64,000 nucleotides of DNA. Source: Leishmania infantum JPCM5 (lineage: Eukaryota; Euglenozoa; Kinetoplastea; Trypanosomatida; Trypanosomatidae). The position numbers and the translations under genes are program-made. Below the pieces are notes generated by a model that saw nothing but the letters and a program-made list of their open reading frames with translations, did not search any database and had not been told where the DNA came from. Where the stretch lies: the NCBI RefSeq assembly GCF_000002875.2, contig NC_009404.2, positions 223,501-287,500 on the forward strand. The letters run 5' to 3'. Shown here in pieces: positions 55,340 to 64,000 of this stretch (positions are counted from its first letter, which is position 1; every line of letters starts with the position of its first letter).

Positions 55340-55500
55340 GCAACGCTCACTGCGCTTTCTTTTATTTTTGTAGGTGTGTGCATGTGTGGTGATGTGAGCC
55401 GCTGTTGCTCTCTTTGCCCTCAGCGGATTCGAGTCCCTCGCTGCGCACATCTGCCCTTCTTTGTTTCTCATTCCTGTGACCGATAGCGTCGCTCTCCGCC
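55340..55500 (-). repeat. Possible small interspersed repeat with tRNA-like fragment
   Basis: A patch of balanced composition in a tract-rich spacer. The minus strand reads GGGACTCGAATCCGC, similar to a tRNA T-arm but without a proper stem or an upstream A-box, followed by an A-rich end (ACAAAAATAAAAG). The minus-strand translation ARDSNPLRAKRATAAH is one I associate from memory, unverified, with recurrent Leishmania sequence. Could be a degenerate tRNA-derived repeat or chance. Confidence 0.25.
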
Positions 55501-57516
55501 TGCTACTCCGTCTGCACCCGTGTGCGTGTATGTGTGTGGACTCGCCGACTCTCACTCGCTCGCAATGAATCCTCTAACCTCGGAAATGTTACCCATGAGT
55601 GACTGTGCGTGGGCGAAAGACCACGGTGATAGATCGTGCGTGAGTTGCTGCGCGCGTCAATCAACCTGGTGAAACGAGAAACCAAGACCGAGAGAAAGGA
55701 GAGCACGACGAGGAAAAAGAAAACAAGAAGGCATTTGTGAGATCATCAAGACTTTTTTTTCTCTCTACTTGTTTGCGTCGCTTCCTCTTGCGTGTCTGTC
55801 TGCCCCGCATAAATATCCACACACCGGCATCAGTGCCTGCGTCTGCGGGGATAGGCGGCGCTAAACGCACCGAAACAGTCGTAGCCAAGCAGGAGAACAT
55901 GTGATGATAAAAGGTATTCGAATGATGCCAGTGGAGCCATCCGCAGCGATGACAAAAAGTAGGCGCAGACGGACAACACAAGACGACGGCAGAAAGAAAA
56001 TAAAAAGAGCGCGATGACGGGCCACGATTAAAGAATGGAAAAGAAAAAGGTGAGGCGTATGAGTGTCTTTTGTTTGTTTTCGTCACCGCATGTATGTATG
56101 TGAGAGAGAGGGAAAGCGAGAAGGGGACAGACATCACGAAGGTTCTCGTTTTTTTTTCTCCGTCGTACCCGCAAACGCCTCCGCAAATTCTCTCCTTGGT
56201 TTCCGAAGACATTCCTCACATGCGCACGATGCTATGAAGTTTCTCCTAGAGCATGTATCTTCTTCCGGTGTGCTGAGATGTCTCTCTCGCTCTCGCTCTC
56301 TCGTAGGTACCACTGCGCACCCCCTCGTCCTATTCTCCCGCGGTCGACACGACGCGCTGTTACATGGCGTATGTGAATGGAGGAGGGGAGGGTCGTAACG
56401 CATGTACACCCTTTCTGCGCTGTCCTCTTTTCGTTTGTTTTTCTTTGGTTTTCGCTGATGCCTCGTGTTGCACACCAGCTTAGCCCTCTCCTTCTACAAT
56501 GCGCTCCCCCGAACACTCATCCATCACACACATACACACACACACACATCACCTCTTTTACTGCCGAAGAGCGCCTCTCCTAACTTGTTCCTTTTTCTTG
56601 TTTTTGTTCTGGACGGCAATCCTCTTTTGCTGTGGCGCATCTTCCAGTGCTTTTCGCGCTTTTTATGCCTTTACAATCCACCGGCACTTCTTTGGTTTTT
56701 TTTTTCGCATGTTTCTTTGGTTTTCTCTCTGAATTGAACCGTCGTCTCGCTTTTTTTTCCAGAAGAGGAGGGGGTGTTTGTGGTCGTCGTTGTCGTTCAT
56801 TGTCAAGTGTGCTTCAATGTTTTTCTCTCCACTAGCGCGCAAACATCAGCCTCTCGTTCTCCCTTTCCTCCTTCCTCTCATCTCCGTACCGAGAGCTTTT
56901 CCCCATGGAGGCGGATCGCGATTTATTGCGCACGCCCGCGTGCGCGCGCTTGACTTCTCGGTTTGGACGTGGACTGTGGCACGTTCGGACCCTATAAGCG
57001 TGTACACATTTATGCTCCCCTGAAAAAGGGGAGTCATCTCGAGTCTTCTGCCCACCCGCCACACGCACACACACACACACACACCTTCCCTTCATCCGCC
57101 GATCTTTCAGTGTCATGTGCACAGAGACAGGCACGAAGACCCACAACGCCCTAAGTGGCCTGTTAGCTGGTCTCCTTCCTCTCTGCTTTGCCTTCTTTGT
57201 GTGCGTGTGTGTCCTCCTTGTTGATCTTACCCTCTCGGTGTGTATATCTGTATCTGAGCGTGTGTGTGTGTGTGTGTGGCTACGTAACTGGGTCGCCGAG
57301 CTCTTTTCTCTGTGTTTGCTTCTTTATAGTTCGAAAGCAAAGAACTTCTTTTTCCTCGCACTGCTGCACCGTGGTAGTTAAGTCGCTCCTTCCCTTTCTC
57401 CTGTGGCTCCCGTGTGTTCTCCTCATATTACCTATTATTGCTAGCACCACCTCCACTACTCTCTTTCTCTCTGTGTCAGTGCACCTGTTCTACGGGGTGC
57501 GAGAAGATGGATTCAG

Positions 57517-59000
57517 GGGGTTTTGTTTGTTTTGTCTCCTTCATCGTGCGCATCTGGCCACCGCTTCTCAGCCGCCAGGCGGGCATCCCCCCAAAATCGC
57601 GGTGCAGGATGCGGCACGCCACAACGAGAGGTACTCGACGGCCACCGTTCCACACCAATGAGCAAGGATTCTGAGCTCACCGAGCGACAGGAGTCCACCG
57701 TCGCCCAGCTCCATACGGGTCGCATGGAGTGCGGATGCTGCGCTGGCTGCTCCTCCGCTAGCGTCGTGGTACTCCCCCCCCGCCCCCGCGTGCTTCTGCT
57801 ATGAGAGCGTCCGCTCTGGCGCTGCGCCGAAGACGCTACGCGAGATTTGCGGATCGCTCGAGGCCCAGAGCACACCTCATTTCACGCTGTGGCCTTGCGT
57901 GCAATGATGTGAGTGCACATGTGCTCCTTGCGCTGCGTGAGCCTCCTCCGTTCGGTGTCTGTGGCTGCCCCCTGCGCCCCCCTTCAGAATGGCAGGCTGT
58001 GAGCCCTTCGTGCCCAGGCACATGCCTCTCCGCGGGCCCATTCCGCTCAGCGCACCCACTGCGGTGAAAGGTGTGCGAATTCGGGAGAAGGCGGAGTGTC
58101 CCTGCCGCCACAGGCTCACGGCAGCGTCCCATCTGCCGCGGCACATGCGGGCAAGCCGTCCAGACACGCCCCCATGGCATCGACGGAAATGGAATGTAAT
58201 AACAGCGAGCCCCCCCATCCCCAGGCAGCAACGCCGTCCTGACGCAGAGCCCAGGATGCAAGAGTGCGAGCGCTGTGCGCACGAGCTGTCAAGTACGGCT
58301 GGCATGGCGTATCGCATCCGACCAAAGCATCCCGAGGCTGGCAGAGCGCGACTGATGGACGAGAAAGGTGCGAAGAGACTCGAAACCGACCAGCCCCACA
58401 GTGCATGCGCGCGAAGCATGCGGCATCCTCTCCATGTGACCGGGTGGGCTGATGAGGCGCAGACGCCGGAGGCATCACGCCAGCACCGCGAGTTGCACCA
58501 GCGAGTCCTCTCCAGGCTCACATGTGTGGCGAGTCCCCACACCCTATCATGCAATGCCGCGGCTTGAAGCGACTTAGGAAGAGGCACGGCGTGCCGGCCG
58601 GGTGCAGGGCCTCAGCGAGGGCCCTGGCCTGAGGCTGGCCAACCTCCTCCCGGAGCTCATCGGGCATGCGCCTAGACCCATCCCCTACTACCCGCACGGC
58701 AGACGTCACCGCCACCGCCCTCGAGCAGGACCCTGGACGCGGCCCGCACAGGTCAAGGCATGCAGTTCACGCAAGGCCGCCTGGCGCCGGTCGCGCAGCA
58801 CGTACCTGACGAAGGGCCGAGGGAGGAGAGGGCGAGCCCGTACGACGCACGGCCCCGATTCGACGGCAGGGCGGTTCGTTCTAGAGGGTCGGGGACGGTG
58901 CCGTGGTGCAGCAGGGCCAGGTGAGCGGTGGTTGCCTGCATCTATCGGCTGACTTGTACGTGGTGTGATGGGCGCGTGGGAGGATATGTGAAACGAGCAA
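57517..59000 (-). mobile_element. Degenerate retroelement-like block (DIRE/SIDER type)
   Basis: About 1.5 kb of GC-rich sequence with sharp edges inside T-rich and C/T-rich spacer. Read on the minus strand it ends GATGAAGGAGACAAAACAAA, an A-rich tail, so the likely orientation is minus. Minus-strand frames contain coding-like fragments broken by stops and frame changes: RYVLRDRRQAALRELHAL near 58.75-58.85 kb, ELREEVGQPQARALAEALHP near 58.6-58.7 kb, and WGDARLAAEKRWPDAHDEGD near the end. This is what a dead retroposon of the ingi/L1Tc clade (DIRE) or clustered SIDERs would look like. An A8 run at 58999-59006 at the other edge leaves the orientation open. Family assignment is inferred, not verified. 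Confidence 0.45.
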
Positions 59001-62000
59001 AAAAAAGGATGTTGTGTGTGCGTTCGCCTGTGTGTGCGTGTGCGTGTCTTTATGTTGAGCAGATGTGTTTTGTTTTCTTGTTCGTTGACAAACATGTACA
59101 CACTTGTTCATATGTTAGCCGCTCGTGTCTTCTCTCTCTCCCTCGCCTTTTCCTGTATGCGAGCGATACGTAAAGTAATATGTATGCGCGGGCTGTTTTC
59201 TGTCGTTTGCCTAATCTGTGCTGTTTTCGTTTTTGTTTGGATTTCCATCAGAATCTCCGTCTCCGCTGTTCCGCCGCCCCCCCCCTGCCTTTAGCTTCCC
59301 TGCCTCCCGTTTTTCCCTTTACTTTCCCCGCCTGTATGTATGCACTTGTGTGTTTAACGGATAGGACGTGGTTCACGCGTCTCGTGTCTGCGCCCTTTCG
59401 GGGTCTTCATCTCTCTACTCCCCCTCTCCCCTCCCCTCCATTTCTTCGATAGTGTTTCCTCTTTCATTTTTCCTCCTCCTCCCTCCTTCCCTCTTCCTGT
59501 CCGCCACCACCACCACCACCCTCTTTCTTCCACTCTTCCTCCTCTTTCACCTCTCTCGCGCGCTCTCTCTGTATGTCGTTCTCTCCTTCTCGTACTGTTT
59601 GCTCTTTTTTGTTCCTTTCTTCTCGTTTTCTGTGTTGCTCGCGGCGCGCCTCTGTTTCGCTTCTTTGGGGGTATTTGTGTCTGCTTGTGTGTGTGTGCGT
59701 GTAGTAGAGTCTTCCCGCCCCCCTCCTCAACTTGAATGCTCACCCCTCCGCTCCGCTCCCCCTTCATCTTTCTCGCCTCGCCACCACTTCGCTTGTCTTC
59801 CTTGCCCCTCTCCGTCTCTTTTGGAACAACAAGTTCCGTGCGATGTCTGTGCTTTTTTGTGTAAGCGTGCGTGGAGGGGGAAGGGTGCGTGGTTGCGCTG
59901 GAGGTCGCGGCAGGGTTACGACCTACGCGGAAGACCTCTAACCAGCCAAAGCAGTCGGTCGCAAGTGCCATCACAGATCGTCACCGCCGCCTCTTTTATG
60001 TTTTATTTTCTTTGACACTCGCTCATGCGCGTATGTGTGCATGCGGTGTGTGCTCGTACATGAGCGAGACCGAGTACGTACCCCAAGTACCTTCTCCTAT
60101 CAGCACAACACACGTGCGTCGCTCTTTTTCTCCTCACCATACAGACCCTTCTCTACCTCCTTGAAGGCGATGTGCAATTTGACTACACACGCGAAACAAA
60201 TGCCTGAAGAAAGCAACAAAAAAAAGAGAGAAGGATTGCTGCTCCGTTACGGCAGCTTAACTCACCGCCGCGCTTGCTATATCAATCTACATGGATGTAT
60301 CTCTGCGTGTCTTTGTTGAAATGTCCCTCACCTGGAGTTTATGCATGCATCACGAGCTTAACCACACATTGAAACCCCGACTCGCTCTCCTCCAAAGGCA
60401 TACGAAAAGAATCTCAGTGTGTTACAGGAAGTGTGCGATCGCCCACTGCTTTGGTCGGCCTCTCTCCCTACCCCCTCCCCTCCCCACCACCCCCAACACT
60501 GCACACACAGATACACACCCAGCTTAATTGGTTGTCTTCGTGATGTGCGTACTTCCACGCGGTTCTGTACTTGCTGCATGAGTATATTAACTCCCTCTCT
60601 TCGTGATGTGCCTCTTCACCACTATTCGTTCGCCTTGTTCACAAGCTACGAACTCACTTTTTTTCTCCCCCTCCACGCGCAACCAACATAGTTCTTTTTA
60701 TTGCTTCTCCTTTCTCCCTGCTCCTGTCTCTGCCGAGGCTCGATCTGCCAGCCTCTTCTTGTTCGCCTATCTCTTTTTCTCGGACTGTCTGCCCGCTCCC
60801 TCCTTCCCAGGATGATCGGCTCATCCCTTCTCTCGAGTCTTTTGCTGCCTCCATCTTGGGCTTCTCCCTTCTCCCTCTGCCTGTGGTGCACCTTGTGTGC
60901 ACATGTGTTCCAGCTTTCTTGTGCGTGTGTGTGTGTGTGTGTGTTGGTCCGTGCGTCTTGCTCTCCTCTCATTTCTCTTTAGCGTCGAAGTTGTGCAGCA
61001 TGTGTCAAAACAAGAACAAAAAGTTTGAAGGGCACGCTATGCGATCGAGTGACGGACTTCTTTCCCCTGTCCTTCCTGATGTTAGGATTGTGTTGCAGTT
61101 ATGCGGAGAGAGCGAGAGAGCAGGAGCGATGCGGAAGGGACAGCTGCACAGAGAAGGTGAGAGAGAGGGACAGCATGTTCGAGGGAAAACAACACACGCA
61201 CATGAATGTGTATACATCCCATCTGCAAGCAGAAACTGACACGTTTTTTATTCGCTTCCTTTCTGCGCTTGCACGCAAAGGCACTTCTCTCTCGCACGTC
61301 CTCTTTCACTTTACCGGCGGGCTGCCCCCTTTCCTTGCCCTCCTCCTCTCCCAACAGCTTCTCACGTTCGTACTCGTTGAACAGCCTCTGCGAGTGCCTC
61401 CCATCCCATCCCATCCCTGGTGCTCTTTTCTCCCTGTGGCTCGTCTGAGCCACCTTCCCATTTTTTTTTCTTTGCGTGTGGCTCGATCTCTTTCCTCTGC
61501 CCCCAACGATGCTCTTCCGTTTTCTCTCTCTCTCTGGCGTTCTCCCCTCTTACCTCCACATCTCCCTCATGGCACCCCTACGCCATCCCATGGGCCTCCC
61601 CCTCTTCCCTCCCTCCTTTCACCCCTCTCCCCCTCTTTGTATCTCCACCTCATCTTGTCTACTCTCACGGTCTCGCCCTGAGCTACGTGTGTGTGTGTGT
61701 GTATGCCTGTGTGAGTGTGCCTACCCGTTATGGGCACTGCATAGCACGAAAAGAGATACGCAATACTGCAACTACACAGAGACACACACACACACAGAGA
61801 GAGAGAGAGACGCGGAGATACCGGCATCGCATGCCACTGTTGCTGTTTTGGTTGTTGATATATTTTGTCCTGTGCGCATGTGTGTCCGTGTGTACGTAAA
61901 GGTGAATGCAGCACCAATGTAAAAAAAAAAGGAGATGCACCTCTCATTGGGCGGGGCACACCACGTGTGTGTTTTTCTTTTTGTTTTGAGCACGTGTGTA

Positions 62001-63320
62001 TAATTGCCTGTACCCCCTCCTCCCTTGCTCCTACCTCGTCTTGTTTTCGTCCCCACCCACCCACCCACCCCCTTTTTTGTTGTTGTTCGAGTGCGATCGT
62101 TTTGGTGTTCTTCACCGCTACCGCCATCACCGACACCGTTTATTTTTGTTGTATGTGTTTCCGCCTCGCGTCCCCCTCCCTCCCTCCAATGAAAAGACGC
62201 GATTACCGCACGATTTTGTTTGCTCTTTGTTGACTGTTTTTTTCGTGGATGCGTGCTCCATGTAAGCGAGTCGTTCGGTGTTTGGTGCGAGTTCTTGCAT
62301 GTTAGCTCTCTCTCCTCTCAGGCGCCGCCCCCCCCCCCTCCCCTCCCTCCCTCTTCATGAACACTCAAGCGCACGCAAAGGCACGCACACCCACGCCCTC
62401 TTGACGCATGTCGTTGAGGAGCAGTGGCTCTTCCTGGCCGTCTTTCTTATCTTCTCCCATTTTTTTCCTCTCTCTTCCCTTTCTCTTTTCTCTTGTGGAA
62501 GTGTGTCGCGGAGTGGCGTGTGTGTGTGTTCGTAGAGAAACGAGAAAAGGCAAAGCCAGAGGGCAGGCCGACTCTGACGTTATTACAGGAACGTGGAGCC
62601 GTTGTATCTGTTTCTTTCGTGTATTTTTTTTTTAAGGTGCGTGTGCGTGTGCCTGTGCGTGTGTGTGTGTGTAGAGGGAAGGTGGGATGGTCTCTAGCGC
62701 AATGCTGCCTTGCTGCTTAATGCTAGTGTGACTGTGAGTCTGGGTGTGAGCTTTTTGGTTTCTGCTCTTTTTTTCGTAGTGAGATGCTCTTGCATTTTCT
62801 TTTTGTGTGTGTGTGTGTGTGTGTGCCCACATCTCCCTCAATGTGAAAACGAATGTGTCTCCCCCTCCCTTTGGCGAGTTCTTCTTCCTTGTGGTGTGTG
62901 TGTGTGTGTGTGTGACTCCCTCTCCTTGTGCTCCGACAGTATACAGAAAAGCGGCTCACAGACACCCACCAAGAGGTAAGCCGTGCCTGAAGGGTGATAA
63001 GAAACGAAAGGGAACAGAAGTACGCGCTGAATGCCATGGAATTGGGTGAAGGTTGTATGGCTGCACGGTGCGTCTCTTTTCGACTTATTTTTGTGTCGGT
63101 GTGCGCACTACCCCTGCCCCGCGCCCCCCCCCCTACCCCTCCTCCTTCTCCCTCCGACTCCAGAGGAAAAAAAAGAAGAGCAATTCGCGCCGCGCGCGGT
63201 GTCGATGCCATCTCTCCCTCCCTCCCTCCTGCTCATCTTGTTCATGTCCTTCATCTTTGCTTTCTGTGTGTGTGTTTTGTTTTGCTTCTCATTCCCGACC
63301 CCAACCCCCTCCCCTCCCCC
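59001..63320. other. Gene-free spacer
   Basis: C/T- and TG-rich low complexity, with short (TG)n at about 60925-60942 and 62804-62824 and a CCACC repeat at about 62053-62070. Open frames are Ser/Pro/Leu or Arg/Glu/Lys shadows of these tracts. A balanced patch at about 59870-59970 gives no convincing frame. Confidence 0.5.
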
Positions 63321-63346
63321 TTACCCTTTTGTCTCCATCGAGGTGG

Positions 63347-63790
63347 TCACTTGCTGCTGCGTCTCCCCTGTAGCGAGCTCGCTCCCCTCGCTTTTTTTCC
63401 CTTTCTTGCTGTTGTGCGCATCGCTTGCGCTTCTTCGCTTTTTTCTCTTCCGTTGAAGTAGGAGACAGCGTCGCGTAGCTCTGTGAACGTAGTCTTCTGT
63501 GAAACGGAAGCGTTCAGGGTCGAAGGCGGTGCAGCAGCTGCGCGGGACGAAGTGGAAGGCGCACACGTTACAGACAGAGGCACCGATGCACTCCTCCTGG
63601 TGCGCACACCGTGGTGCTCTTTTCTGCTTTTCCTCTCGCGTGTCTGTTTCCGTGCGTTGGTGCCCGACGTGAATGGGGCAGGCGTCGTTTCACGCTTGGT
63701 GCTCGCCTGCTGCCCTCTTTCTCTGTCTTCTGACTCTTCGAACGACGTATGGCATCTTGCACTCGTCGAGGATGGGCCCGTCACGCCCAT
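63347..63790 (-). CDS. Possible small minus-strand gene or degenerate repeat
   Basis: A 147-codon minus-strand frame begins MGVTGPSSTSARCH. Its ATG directly follows a strong acceptor-like signal on that strand (see 63791-63852). Against a simple gene, a second minus frame through the same DNA (about 63440-63705) has stronger C/G third-position bias and a Cys/His-rich reading (CAHQEECIGASVCNVC, then FHFVPRSCCTAFDPERF) but no start and a stop just upstream. The + strand also stays open here without an ATG. A decayed gene, a frameshifted gene, or an interspersed repeat whose + end is the A-rich patch at 63807-63836 are all possible. No family recognised. Confidence 0.25.
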   Translation of the reverse strand: MGVTGPSSTSARCHTSFEESEDRERGQQASTKRETTPAPFTSGTNARKQTRERKSRKEHHGVRTRRSASVPLSVTCAPSTSSRAAAAPPSTLNASVSQKTTFTELRDAVSYFNGREKSEEAQAMRTTARKGKKARGASSLQGRRSSK

Positions 63791-63852
63791 CTAGACAGCA
63801 ACGCACAAAGAAAATGTGGAAAAAACATAAACAAAGGAGGCATCTGTGTTAG
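63791..63852 (-). promoter_or_regulatory. Minus-strand splice-acceptor-like signal
   Basis: On the minus strand, CACTAAC (branch-point-like) is followed by a T/C-rich tract of about 40 bases and ends TCTAG immediately before an ATG. It has the form of a good trypanosomatid 3' splice site. Whether it is used is unknown; chance is possible in such T-rich spacers. Confidence 0.3.
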
Positions 63853-64000
63853 TGCACTCGTAAAGAGAGAGAGGGAGGGAGACAGTTCGTGGCGGTCGTT
63901 CTAGGTGTTAGTGGCGCGCCGTCGGCAGGCAAGCACATATCGATGGAAGCGACAAGATGTACAGAACGAAAAAAAGCAACGGAGAAATGTTTTTTTTTTT
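63853..64000. other. Right-edge spacer
   Basis: Purine-rich filler ending in a T10 run at the window edge. No feature recognised. Confidence 0.5.

Larger units (their letters stand above)
53584..57516. other. Gene-free spacer after paralogue B
   Basis: Low-complexity sequence with (TG)n at 54015-54050 and 54553-54580, a G11 run at about 55306-55316 and many C/T tracts. No gene seen. The left part should be the 3' UTR of paralogue B. A small non-pyrimidine patch at about 55380-55480 is listed separately. Confidence 0.55.

Noticed and set aside
55415..55450. A functional tRNA gene
   Set aside because: The T-arm-like motif lacks a paired stem, and no acceptor, D-arm or anticodon arm could be drawn.
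57877..58587. 236-codon minus-strand and overlapping 192-codon plus-strand open frames
   Set aside because: Both lie inside the GC-rich retroelement-like block, overlap each other and have no recognisable domain.
59354..59974. 206-codon minus-strand Arg/Glu/Lys/Gly-rich frame
   Set aside because: It is the complement of a C/T-rich tract; no folded-protein pattern.

Overview
The window reads as a kinetoplastid nuclear chromosome segment, most likely Leishmania or a close relative. All convincing genes lie on the + strand, have no introns, have GC-rich third codon positions, and are separated by long pyrimidine-rich, (TG/CA)n-rich spacers. That is the expected layout of a trypanosomatid polycistronic transcription unit processed by trans-splicing and polyadenylation. 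No species-diagnostic sequence was recognised. Assignments come from reading motifs, not from database searches.

Layout: 1-4653 is the 3' part of a large protein with FG-GAP/beta-propeller-like stretches. 6320-9979 is a low-complexity protein with a TRAF-type zinc finger and a coiled coil. 11800-15321 is a kinesin whose motor domain carries a huge loop-5 insertion. 16538-18739 is a short RRP5-like ribosome-biogenesis factor. 19974-21773 is the PP2A scaffold subunit A. 23329-24075 is a small, probably mitochondrial protein. 25525-26172 is a Hikeshi/OPI10 homologue. 30882-34898 and 50377-53583 are two large proteins of unknown function. Several upstream open extensions start at GTG or TTG, so I moved the start to the first credible ATG.

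The most striking observation is that the two large unknown proteins look like distant paralogues. They share an MG-x-x-P-S N-terminus, an FND motif near residue 35, a PVPCAV motif, a Q-G-x-R segment and a GERGI block, and both end in low-complexity Q/S/T/P-rich tails. They sit alone in a gene-sparse zone, with 4.7 kb before the first, 15.5 kb between them and about 10 kb after the second. This suggests very long, probably regulatory, untranslated regions.

The spacers also hold retroposon-like material. A SIDER-like segment lies near 24.57-25.08 kb and a GC-rich degenerate retroelement-like block near 57.5-59.0 kb, both apparently in minus orientation. A puzzling coding-like island near 63.3-63.8 kb has a good splice-acceptor signal on the minus strand. 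If that island is a real minus-strand gene, the right end of the window would be a convergent strand-switch region.
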